Source: Blepharisma stoltei
Lineage: Eukaryota; Ciliophora; Heterotrichea; Heterotrichida; Blepharismidae
NCBI GenBank assembly: GCA_914767885.1
Contig: CAJZBQ010000033.1
Location: forward strand, 682,001-746,000
Reading direction: 5' to 3'
DNA: 64,000 nucleotides
Part shown: one piece after another, positions 33,299 through 42,461 of the stretch
How positions within the stretch are numbered: the first letter of the stretch is position 1
How the letters are laid out: every line of letters begins with the position of its first letter
The notes under the pieces: model-generated
What the model was told of the DNA's origin: nothing
The model's input: the letters and a program-made list of their open reading frames with translations, nothing else
The model's database searches: none
Position numbers and translations under genes: made by a program

Positions 33299-34687
33299 TT
33301 AAATTTCTCTTGCAAATGTCATATTTCGGGCTATTTTCCTTTCAGCCTTTTTCAGTTTTTCTTGTTCATTTTCAAGCTCTGGGCTCTTTCCTTTTTTTAC
33401 AAATTTTGGCTTGTAGCCTTGAGTGTAGATTTCTTTAAGCAGCTGCTGTGTATTTTTCTTTGACTTGATGTCAAGATATCTCATGAATTCTTCCTTTGTT
33501 TGAACCATAGGCTCGATAATAACTTTTAATTGCTCTTGAATTTTAGCAAAAATTTCTGGAAGCTCCATCCTTAAAATTTCTCCTTTATAATTCAGCTTAT
33601 TTAAGATTTTCCCTCCCCAAGTTAACAAGTTTTGGTAATAAACTTGTGCCTTATCTTTTTGATCTTTTATGTTATTAAGCTCTTTGTCTTCTGCTTCAAT
33701 TTGGTCTTCAATCGCTCTTAGCTCGCTATTATGAGGTCTATCATTATTTTCTCCTTTAACAAGCAAAAGTTCTCGTAACTGCTTTCTGGTGTTTTCGTTT
33801 TCAGTCTTTAAATCGTCGAGGTTTTTTTCTGATTCTGCAATTTTTTGAATTAAAATATTATGGTCTTCGTCCCTTGAAGCAAACTTTTGCACAATGTCTT
33901 CGATTGAGTTTAAACCAGTCATTGCCCTGATGTTTTGGAATGCTGATTCTATTTCAGTGGAATTCTGCCAGTCTTTTTCCATTTTCCACTGTATGAATCC
34001 GTACCAAAACCGGTTTATTATCAGCTTTTCTTTCATTTGGACTTCATGGGCGAACTGGTCTTCATTTGCAGCTGCTTCTGCGACCTCTGCTTGCTTTCTT
34101 AGTCTTTCCCTTCTTTTTTCTGTTATTTCATTTCTGAACCTCATCTGCTGCTCCAGTTCGTGCGCTCTTTCATCTTTTCTCCTTATTTCTAGAGTTAAAG
34201 AGTCCCTTAATTCCTTTAGCAACTGTTTTGACTTGTCTTTTGATTCTCTATGCTTTAAAGATTTTTGTTTTTCTGACTCCAAAATAGACCGAGTTGAGGA
34301 TAAGCTGTGCTGGATAGTATTTGACTCCTTCTCGAGTGCGATTCTTTCTTGTTTCATCCTTTGCAAGACGTGCTCGTACGAGTCCTTGTTGATCATTTCT
34401 TCATCAATTTTGATTTTCGCCATTTCGATAGCGGTTTCGAGCTTAGAGATCTTATTGGTGAACGAAAAGTCTTCAGCGTTGCCAGTGCTCACTACTACAG
34501 TTAATTTTTCTAAGTCTTTTTTCAAGTTTTCAAGCTGCATTCGTTTGCTTTCGTTTTCCCTTTTAAGCTCATCATGCTTTTTTCGAATCATCACCAGCTG
34601 AAGAGAAATTTCTTTCATCTCGTCATCTTTGTTGGTCGAGGTTACGTTTTCTGACTGGCTAAATATGCTTGACTCAGGCTGAGTCAT
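33299..34687 (-). CDS. Outer-dynein-arm docking-complex-like coiled-coil protein (CCDC63/CCDC114/ODA1 family)
   Basis: A 462-aa frame from ATG 34687, nearly all coiled coil. Residues ~45-230 are a long heptad region. A conserved block with MEKDWQNSTEIESAFQNI, AMTGLNSIEDIVQKFASRDE and ILIQKIAESEKNLDDL matches the diagnostic segment of CCDC63, CCDC114 and Chlamydomonas ODA1/DC2, which anchor outer dynein arms to doublet microtubules. That assignment is from pattern recognition; other axonemal coiled-coil families are possible but less likely. The C-terminus is basic. A 5'-truncated pseudogene copy is at 26099-27134. A retroposon begins 17 bp upstream of the ATG. Confidence 0.75.
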   Translation of the reverse strand: MTQPESSIFSQSENVTSTNKDDEMKEISLQLVMIRKKHDELKRENESKRMQLENLKKDLEKLTVVVSTGNAEDFSFTNKISKLETAIEMAKIKIDEEMINKDSYEHVLQRMKQERIALEKESNTIQHSLSSTRSILESEKQKSLKHRESKDKSKQLLKELRDSLTLEIRRKDERAHELEQQMRFRNEITEKRRERLRKQAEVAEAAANEDQFAHEVQMKEKLIINRFWYGFIQWKMEKDWQNSTEIESAFQNIRAMTGLNSIEDIVQKFASRDEDHNILIQKIAESEKNLDDLKTENENTRKQLRELLLVKGENNDRPHNSELRAIEDQIEAEDKELNNIKDQKDKAQVYYQNLLTWGGKILNKLNYKGEILRMELPEIFAKIQEQLKVIIEPMVQTKEEFMRYLDIKSKKNTQQLLKEIYTQGYKPKFVKKGKSPELENEQEKLKKAERKIARNMTFAREI

Positions 34688-35543
34688 CAGAAGTTTTATA
34701 TCTCGCTTCTTCGCAATTAAATTAAAAGATTCTTAACGTCCTGCAGATTTGATGCCTTCAAGGTTACGAATTACACCAACCTGCTTGCTGCGGTGGAAAT
34801 GTAGCAGCTATTTTGAATAGTGATCTTCTCTAGGAGTAGGGTTTGCAATGTGGTCCCCAAGAGTCTCAGCGGGTTAGGAAGACGCCCTGTCAGTCCCTCA
34901 TCAGGTGCTATAGATAAATGTTAGCCCAATATCTCCTGTGGGCTATGTCTGGGAGAGGTGAACCCAGAATAAAAAAATTTACGGCCCTCCGGAACTGATA
35001 GGGAAAGGACCTGTGGCCAAAAACAATCCAGATAACTATTAACTGGACCTTACTAACTATATGCTTCTTCGCAAGGCTTTTCAAGGTCTCAGACATTTAT
35101 TTTTACTTAAAACGACTGAATTTTTTAGCAATCAATAATATTAAATAATTTTTAACTTTCTCTTACCATTTTATTTGACAAAAAAATGAACAATTTTTTC
35201 AATAAGAAAATTTTATAGATAAAAATAATAAATTTTTATATAAATAACTTTAGCCCAATTTAATAGAGAAAGTGCAAGAAAATGCTATTTAAACAGTTTT
35301 CACATTGATTGGATTAATTTTATTAATGAATTCTTTTTAAAAGCAAATTAAAAATCAAAATAAAATTATTTATGATTTTTATTCTTAAATAATTTTTTTG
35401 CGCAAAAATATTTAAGATAAATTTACCTCTTTAAATTGGAATAGATATTTTATTTCAATTTAATTGGTGGGGACTTAGTTCTTGCGTTGGCGTATTTTTA
35501 CCATTTTCGTGATAAATTTATTAAAGCAGGGCAGTTATAGAGA
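34688..35543. other. Intergenic region with a retroposon fragment
   Basis: 34717-35074 is a GC-richer insertion flanked by a 12-bp direct repeat GCTTCTTCGCAA (34705-34716 and 35063-35074), with no terminal inverted repeats, of the same general kind as the other retroposons. 35075-35543 is AT-rich spacer between divergent genes, presumably holding the DRC11 promoter; I see no further gene. Confidence 0.65.
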
Positions 35544-38500
35544 ATGTCGAGCATGTAAGTGATATGCAGAGCTTATGATATACAATGACAAGAAGCCATG
35601 ACTGACTTGATGGAACAGGTTCAAATGGAATACTTGCCTTCACATAAAGAAGAAGGCCAGCAGCAGCCAGAAATTGACAAGTGAAATCCTCTGCGGCGAT
35701 TTCAGCATTTCGCTCTCCTCTACATCAAGTATGCAGACATCATTCGCAAGTTTGAGGAATGCTATGATCAGATGCTTCACCCTCAAAAGCGAGCACTTAT
35801 CAAGAAGCTGTTAGAAAATACCATTCTGAGACTTCTCGAAGTTAAAGAAGCTTTGGTGTTTTTAAATCCACGACCTAAATCCCCCTTTTAAACTGTTTGT
35901 AAAATTCTACTTTTTGGGAAATTAGCTATTCTGTTATTGAGCTAAGTATTTTGATATGAAAAAAATTAGCTCAAGTTCTTGAGCAGTCTCTCCTCTCCAG
36001 ATTTGCTCTTAGATGGGCCATACTATGGTCTGAAGTGAGCAGAAAAAGGAATCTTCAGTTCTAGGCATTTGTACTCTATTGTTTCGTGCTCTCATCCGAC
36101 AATTTAAACTTTGTGTCTGTCAGATTAGCATTTGGAAAAAAGGCTTATCCCTAGAGACCACCCAACTTTTATTATTATGGAGCTAGTTTTTATACATGGA
36201 CTTCTGCACAAGTGGAGAAAATGAGAGGAATTAATTATATACTTTGCCTATCTTATGCATCGCGCTTTAACTCTTTACCCTTCTGATGTCAAAGGCAGGA
36301 CCCTAGGTGCTGGAGGAAAGCAGGATAGATGAGGCAACGCGCCAAGAGGCCCATCATGAGATCAAAAGTAGAAACAATCGGAGAAAAAAAGGCGTCTCAC
36401 CCACACTGCGCAGCTGAGTCCCAACTAGAAGTTAGCAAAAATTAAGCTAATTTGCTTGTTATTTTTTTTACTCGAAGTTTCAGAAATAGCATCAAGAATC
36501 AGGCCAAAAGCTAGAGGAAAGCTCTATCTTATCGAAATATTGAATACCCAGGGAGGCTCCTGAAGTTAAATAAGCCTTTAAGAAGGCTCATCTGGGTGAG
36601 ATGTAAATAAATAAAGTCTTTACAAACCTACTCAAGCCCTTCAGTGAGCGAGCAAAGAATTTTACTTATTCATGTTGGTGAAGTAAGTCAATATTCATAA
36701 ATATTGATGATTTGCTGATGGATTTGAAGCTAGACCCGGATAACATGGAAATCACGATCCCTCGTTATTTTGCTGAAGAGAATCGGGACTATTTAGAAAG
36801 ACGCACTCAGCTGATCAACAGATTAATGATAAACAATTTCCAGACTGACGAGCCTGAAGAAGACCAAAGAGAAGAAATGTTTTTCTTAGAACTGAACATA
36901 GAGAACGCCATCCGCATCATCCAGAAAAACGAAAGAGGAAGACAAGGCCGAGACAGAATCATCCAAGCCAGGAATTTCTCGAAGAAAAAAAGACTCAAAG
37001 AAGACCCCAAAAACAGAATTGAAGAAGAAAACACTGAAGCGACCCACACAGTGATTGTCCAAAAAGTATTCAGAGCATTTCTCGCAAGAATTTACATCGA
37101 CCAAACCAGAGACAAGGAGCTCGAATTTCTCGGAATGGTCGCTCCTAAAAATGTGGAAAACGACCCTACTCTTGAGTATGAAAAAAACCAAAAAGTCCGC
37201 AGAATGAAAAAAGAAGAGCATCTCAATGAATATATAGGAGCGCTCAAAGATCTCCAAGATGTCGTCCAAAGAAATGAAGGCGCCGATATGGAAGACACTA
37301 TGAAAGAAGAAAGAAGGAAATTCATGATTGAGTTTATTTCAAACCACGAGTTCAAAGAAGTACCTAAAATCGAGGATTTCTATAAGAGGGAAAACGAAAA
37401 TAGGGTTTTGTCCTCAGAAGAAGAAGCTAAAAAGAAAGTAGAGGAAGAAGAAGCAAAAAAGAAGGCAGAAGAGGATAAGAAAAAAAGCAAGGCGAAAGGA
37501 AAAGATAAGGATAAGAAAGGGAAAAAGGGGAAGAAAGGGAAAAAAGATAAGAAGAAAAAGGAAGAGAAAAGTGATGGGACAAAATGGATTGGGACAACAC
37601 CGTGTGTCCAAAAAATGCAGGAAGAAATAGTCAAGTTTAAAGATGTTTGGGAAAGCAGGGATGAGTCCACAAATCCAGTGCAGAAATATGATGAAGAGTT
37701 GGCGAAAGGGACAGTGAGACCGACTATTCAAGAAGCTGTTAGATTGCAGGTGGATCAGCTGATGGAGGCGGAGCTGCAAAATATAAGAATCTACCTTGTA
37801 GGAGCACCAGCACCTAAGACTAAGGGAGGCAAAAAAGGCAAAAAAGGCAAAAAGGGCAAAAAAGGTAAAAAAGGTAAGAAAGGTAAAAAAGGAAAGAAAG
37901 GCAAAAAGAAAGAAACCAAGGAAGCCCCACAAGAAGGACCATTGGATGCTTTAACAGGAAACGTTGCAATGGATTTCCTAGGAAAAATGAAAGGAGGCCC
38001 AAGTGAAAAGCTTGTAGGAAACAGAGCTCCTGATGACATGCTCGCTGAGCTGGTGGCCAAAGGAATCTTGAGGAAGCTCGTCCCTTGCCACCTTAAAGAT
38101 TTTATCGGCACATTTAATTATTTAGGGTCTGTTGTTCAGCACAATCTTACATTAGCAGACAGAGAGCCTGATCCATCTTATGCACAAATTCGCCAAGTTG
38201 TTACAGAATACGGAATTCTCCCAATGGGTTCTCCATTTTTAAGGCAAAATTCTCCAATCTATACAAACTCAATCCTCCTCTATGGCCCACCTGGCTGCGG
38301 GAAAACAATGCTTGTTAGGGCGATGGCTACCCACTTAAACGCTGTCATTTTTGATATTTCCCCATATACCGTTTCTGAGTCTCCTTACAAAACTGAGTCT
38401 AAAGGTCTCAATAAAATGCTTTACACCGTATTTCGCTCAGCCAAAGAAAACCCACCTGCTATCATCTATATTGATGAGTGTGAAAAATACTTTTCAGGTG

Positions 38501-39440
38501 GAAAAGGGAAAAAAGGCAAAAAGAAAAAAGGTAGAGGAGAGTTCGCAAAGCTCAAAAAAGACTTAGTTGGGCACAAAAAATACCTGAAAAACCAGCACAG
38601 AGTTATAATAGTTGGATGCACCTCAAAGCCATGGGAAGCTAGCAAGGTGGACTTAAAGTCTTACTTCAACAAGCATATCTTGATCCCTCATCCTAACTAT
38701 GCAACCAGAAAAGAGCTGTGGGAGCATTTCCTAGACAAGCATGGAGACATACTGAACCCTAAGTTCAATATAAGCACATTGGCTCAGCTTTCTGAAGGAT
38801 ATACAGCTGGAAGCATTAATCAGACTGTCAATAAAGTTATGACTGATTTAAGGAAGCAGAACCTAAAGTGGAGGCCTTTGCAGATAAATGAATTTATTGC
38901 CCCACTCTCCAGGACTCCATGTGTGGATACTAATGTTGATAAAGAACTAATTCCTCATCCGTGAGCGACCCAAAAAAATATTGTTCACTCAAGGATATGG
39001 GTTAATTTTTTTTAAAATAAATTTTTTCAAATTTTTTTTTTCAATATTTTAAAAAATTCAAATTCGTAAATATGGAAAGCAAAAATCAATTTAATTTGGA
39101 AAATTTATGCTATAAAATGCAAGCCGTTTTAAAAATTCAACAAAATTAGCTGCATATATTTTATTACAATAATTATCATTAATATATCAGTATATTTTTT
39201 ATAAAAAAAAATTTTATATTAAAATTTTTTGTTCGATCACAGAGGTGAGTTTTGGGCAAAAAAAGATTTTTACCATAGTTTTGTTAGCTAACTGAGGGGG
39301 GAGTAAGAGAGCTGAACTATGAGCTGCTCGGGATTAAAGCTGCTTATGAAAAAGAGAAAAAGGATAAAGAAGAAGCAGAAAATGCAAAAGCTGACGGGAA
39401 GAAAGGCAAAGGAGGAAAAGGCAAAGGAAAAAAGAAGTAA
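35544..39440 (+). CDS. DRC11: Dynein regulatory complex protein 11 (IQCA1-like, IQ + AAA domain)
   Basis: After removal of a 15-nt intron (35555-35569) and two IESs (35876-36683 and 38948-39303) the CDS is 2718 nt, 905 aa. It begins MSSIAYDIQWQEAM and continues LLYIKYADIIRKFEE and YDQMLHPQKRALIKK, the hallmark N-terminus of IQCA1, then IDDLLMDLKLDP and TIPRYF. IQ motifs follow (AIRIIQKNERGRQGR, VIVQKVFRAFLARIY). The AAA module has Walker A LYGPPGCGKTM and Walker B IIYIDECEKYF. Two lysine/glycine-rich tracts of GKK repeats flank the middle (near 37500 and 37830-37915), and the C-terminus is another GKGKK tail. DRC11 is part of the nexin-dynein regulatory complex of motile cilia. Both IESs must be removed for a full-length product. 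Confidence 0.93.
35555..35569 (+). other. 15-nt intron in DRC11
   Basis: GTAAGTGATATGCAG, three codons after the start. Splicing gives ATG TCG AGC ATA GCT TAT and links the initiator to the conserved DRC11 N-terminus; otherwise the frame meets TAA. Confidence 0.85.
35876..36683. mobile_element. 808-bp IES in DRC11
   Basis: TA at 35876-35877 and TA at 36684-36685. Excision joins LNPRPK to SIFINIDDLLMDLKL. The left end AAATCCCCCTTTTAAAC resembles the end of the IES in the hydrolase gene at 40517. The right end is not a clear inverted match. The interior includes a GC-richer stretch (about 36280-36430) that may be another inserted element. Confidence 0.85.
38948..39303. mobile_element. IES (CCGTGAGTG-family MITE) near the end of DRC11
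   Basis: A 356-bp segment lies between TA 38948-38949 and TA 39304-39305. The left end ATTCCTCATCCGTGAGCG is degenerate; the right end ...GAGGGGGGAG is typical. The AT-rich core is shared with 19663 and 51090. Excision joins VDKEL to RELNYELLGIKAAYEKEKK and the GKGKK tail. Confidence 0.9.
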
Positions 39441-39450
39441 TAAGATTAAA

Positions 39451-41032
39451 CTATGATTCAAGCTGCAAAAATGGGCCTTCTGGGTTTGTAATGATTGTGT
39501 TGACCATTTCTTCTGTGACTTCTTTGATATCTTCTGGATACCATTTAATATCTTCTTTGACCTTTTCTACTAGTTTCTTTGTAACAGCCGTCATAAAATT
39601 ATAGCTTCTTCTATAGCCCAGTTGAACCCCAAAACTGTAATCTTGCTCAAGTACCTCTTTTAAATTTCTGCTTAATCCTAACTTAAAGGTTTTTAGTGCA
39701 AGTTTTAGTGAAAGTGGGCAAAGTTTGGCTAATATTAGCTTAGTTTCATTCTTAAATGGTGTAGAATTTATAGATAAATTTAGAAATAAATCATCAATGG
39801 TTGTTATATCAGTAAAAATGTCTTCTATTTCTGTTAAATGCATTAGAAGCTTGGATTTTTCTTGTAGAGGAGGTTGATGATATTTGTCTAAAACTTCATG
39901 GAGGCTGCTTGAAGATTTAATTTCTTCTAAAACTATAGGGATTTGAGCTTCTGGAATATAGTGTGTTGAAAGACCTGCTCAATATAAATCGATCCCATCT
40001 AGAGCTTTTCCTGTTATACAAGTTGCCCGATAATGGCGCTCAATGCGCCATCATCGGGCAACTAAAGTTCAGGCCCCACACTGAAAATGGGTTCCACCTG
40101 TGGAGCCCTTTTTGGCACGTGAAAGTGAGGATTCTCCACGTTTCAAAAAGGGCTCCACACGTGGAACCCATTTCCAGTGTGGACCCTTTACTGTAGGTGC
40201 CCGATGATGGCACATTGAGTGCCATCATCGGGAATTTCCTATAGCATTATGTACAGTCCTAATGATTTATTAGATAAATGCGAGAAAAAATAAGACGCTC
40301 CAGCATCAGGAACGAGACCAACTGCGCTTTCTGGCATTGAAAATCGAGTAGTTTCTGTGCATACTCTATATTTACAAGCCATAGCTATCCCATTACCAGC
40401 ACCTATACATAATCCTCTCAAAATGGCCAGAGTTTCAGTAGGCTGCTTATAAACTTGATATATGGTGGAAAGTTCTGCCCTATAAAACTCCAAAATAATT
40501 AAAGGATTTTCAAAGATAGCTAAATCCCCCTTTAACTAGAACAAATTAATTCCTTTCAGTTGGAAAAAAAAATTTAAATTTCAATAAAAATTTTTTATAG
40601 TTGAAAACAATAATTTCTACGCAAATAGTTTTGATGCCCAAAATTTGCTATAGCTTGCACTTTTTTAAAAGGCGTGTAAAAAAATGTTATGTATTTATAT
40701 TTAATATTGTAATCAATTAATGTAGCCTTACCAAAAAATTCCATATTATTTTTTAAGAAAAATTAGGCACTCTTTTAATTAAAGTTGTTTTTCAATTTAA
40801 AGAGGGGAAGCAAGATATCTCCTCCTGCTGAAAAAGCTTTAGGAGTGCAGCTTTGAAACACAAAATTTTTGTTTCTTGCTGTATTAATTAGATCAGAGAT
40901 TGTTTGAATCATTTCATAATTTAAGGAGTTCAATCTTTCAGGCCTGTTTAAAGTAAAAATTCTGGTACGAGGAAAGTCTTCATGCAATACGTTCGAGCTT
41001 AAATGCTGACGAAGCATTTGAAGTCTTTCCAT
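39451..41032 (-). CDS. 3-hydroxyisobutyryl-CoA hydrolase (HIBCH-like), split by two IESs
   Basis: From ATG 41032 to TAG 39451; after removal of the IESs at 40517-40815 and 40015-40241 the CDS is 1056 nt, 351 aa. The crotonase fold is clear: RIFTLNRPERLNSLNYEM, AFSAGGDI, GLCIGAGNGIAMACKYRVCTE, FSMPESAVGLVPDAGASYFFS, then (across the second IES) LGLYIMLTGKALDGIDLYWAGLSTHY. The GxGxG oxyanion region and MPESAVGLVPD are characteristic of the hydrolase branch, which cleaves 3-hydroxyisobutyryl-CoA in mitochondrial valine breakdown. It is shorter at the N-terminus than animal HIBCH and no strong targeting peptide is obvious. One internal TGA (Trp) falls at LYWAG. Confidence 0.9.
40015..40241. mobile_element. 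Palindromic IES in the HIBCH gene
   Basis: A 227-bp segment lies between TA 40015-40016 and TA 40242-40243. The outer arms are GCCCGATAATGGCGC and GATGATGGCACATTG-type repeats; the inner arms are GGGCTCCACACGTGG and its complement. It is a diverged relative of the element at 18678. Removal joins LGLYIML to TGKALDG, matching the LALTG segment of HIBCH proteins. Confidence 0.92.
40517..40815. mobile_element. IES in the HIBCH gene, CTTTAAA-type ends
   Basis: A 299-bp segment lies between TA 40517-40518 and TA 40816-40817, within the direct repeat AAGATA. The subterminal inverted words are ATCCCCCTTTAACTAG and CTTCCCCTCTTTAAATTG (minus strand). Excision gives AGGDI-FENPLIILEFYRAEL. A neighbouring TA on the left was tested and gives a frameshift. 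Confidence 0.88.
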
Positions 41033-41325
41033 TTAAAAAATATTAAAATTTTGCTTTCTAGTACGTATTCAAAGACACCTTTTTCTTCCATGAAATTTGA
41101 TGGCTAAAGGTTGTAAATTAGCTCAATAGTAACAGCTTTTATCAATTTCGAACGAAATTTATAAATGAAAGTTGAGGCTGCTGCACTTAGCGAGCAGCTG
41201 ATTGTTTTGCAAATAGTGAAGTTTGAAACAAACTCATAAATCGAAAGGATATATACAGTTTAATGTGAAATAAAAACACTTCTTTTGCTATGATCCTTAA
41301 ATAAAAATATATTTATCTAAAAAGG

Positions 41326-41396
41326 TCCAAGGTCGGGAGTCGAACCCGATTATTAAAAGCTTTGATAGTCTTATAATTGGCCCAGGCCACCCTGGA
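41326..41396 (-). tRNA. tRNA-like sequence with good acceptor and T arm, poor D and anticodon arms
   Basis: On the minus strand TCCAGGG pairs with CCTTGGA as a 7-bp acceptor (one G-T). TCGGG-TTCGACT-CCCGA is a textbook T arm with the GGTTCGA B-box core. A TTTTT Pol III stop follows two bases after. The length is 71 nt, normal for an intron-less tRNA. However, the D region folds only as TGGC-CTGG-GCCA and the anticodon stem is mismatched, with loop TATCAAA (possible TCA anticodon but no U33). It may be a degenerate tRNA or tRNA-derived sequence. Confidence 0.4.
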
Positions 41397-41544
41397 TTGG
41401 TATTTTTTAAGCTCTATCTCTTAAATGTAACTTTTTGGGAGAATAGCATCTTAAATTTTTGGAATAAACAAAGTAGTATTTCAATCTATAGCGAAATGGA
41501 AATAAAATCCCATAATTTTTAATGCAAAAATTTTATTAACACCC

Positions 41545-42436
41545 TAACTCCCCCTCTGTGACAACACAAAAATATATCGAGGAGGATATATAAATAATTT
41601 TTTTCCCAACAATAAAAAAATCTCAATTCCCAAAATTTAGAAAACGAAAATTAATTTAATTTACTCCCCCCCCATCCTTGATCGAACGATTGACTATAAA
41701 AATTCCTAAAAATTGGGGAAATTAACCCCCATCCTTGATCGAACAATTTTCATATCATGCAAATTTTTATATATATAAAAATATATATTAGTTATCAAAA
41801 ACTTGGAAAGATGTACCTAATGAAGTTGTTTTCAGAGCTTTGGGACGACAAAAAGCTGCGAAATCAGCTATGCGAAGTGATTTAGCCATCAACCTAGGCT
41901 TGAAAACTCAATAATCTAAAAAATAGAGATTCTTTAAAATTTAAAAAAAAAAAATTAATTCAGTAAGGAACAATTAAAATTTATACAGTTTAAAAGGGTA
42001 ACTAACAAATCAAAATATTAAAAAATTTATATTTTATGAAATTAATTCAATTTTTTGCTGTAAAAATAATTTATTAAAATACTCTTAACCCTCTTATTTA
42101 AAAGTAAATAAAAAAAATATATATATATTTTTTTTTATTTTATATATAATTTTTTTTTCCCGAAAAAATTTTGTTAAACCCATCCTTGATCGAACGATGG
42201 CGAGTCGTTCGATCAAGGATGGGGGGGGAGTTAGTAAAATTTATGTTTTAAAATGCAAGCTGTGTAAAATTTAACAGGATTAGCAAGAGATTTCATTATA
42301 CTAATTGTCACTTATATATGAAATTATCCATAAGAATTTTTAAATTAAAAAATTTGTGTTCGCTTATGGATGCTTTTTTTACTCGCAAAATAAGGATTTT
42401 TTCAATAGTTTGGTTTTCTCATGGAGGAGAGTAGAG
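41545..42436. mobile_element. CCGTGAGTG-family MITE disrupted by a second MITE
   Basis: The left end is TAACTCCCCCTCTGTGA. The right end reads TTTTCTCATGGAGGAGAG then TA. The AT-rich core characteristic of the family (AATTAATTTAATTTA ... TAAAATTTATGTTTTAAAA) is split exactly at its middle by the element at 41665-42230. Rejoining across that element restores the core order seen in 19663 and 51090. Confidence 0.75.
41665..42230. mobile_element. MITE with GATCGAACGA subterminal word, nested in another MITE
   Basis: Flanked by TTA (41662-41664 and 42231-42233). Ends are a C-run then ATCCTTGATCGAACGA, repeated near 41725 and 42180 and inverted at the right end, where it forms a hairpin. Inside, 41792-41913 (+) is open as TWKDVPNEVVFRALGRQ... 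to TAA. The W-x-x-VP-x-x-V pattern faintly recalls the C-terminus of pogo/Tigger-type transposases, but the match is weak. Confidence 0.8.
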
Positions 42437-42461
42437 TAAGCCAATTCATATTTTAAAATTA

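Larger units (their letters stand above)
41033..42461. other. Gene-poor region with a tRNA-like sequence and nested MITEs
   Basis: 41033-41325 is AT-rich spacer. 41326-41396 is tRNA-like (separate entry). 41545-42436 is a MITE with another MITE inside it (separate entries). 42437-42461 leads into the RPGRIP1-like gene. No protein gene is visible. Confidence 0.6.

Noticed and set aside
37826..37920. Tandem array in DRC11 as a CRISPR or satellite
   Set aside because: It is an in-frame GKK codon repeat within a confirmed coding region.
37414..38111. Long Phe/Leu/Pro-rich minus-strand frames
   Set aside because: Antisense of the lysine/glycine repeat tracts of DRC11.
40521..40816. Alternative left TA (40521) for the HIBCH IES
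   Set aside because: That boundary gives a frameshift and stop; the TA at 40517 within the AAGATA repeat restores the crotonase frame.
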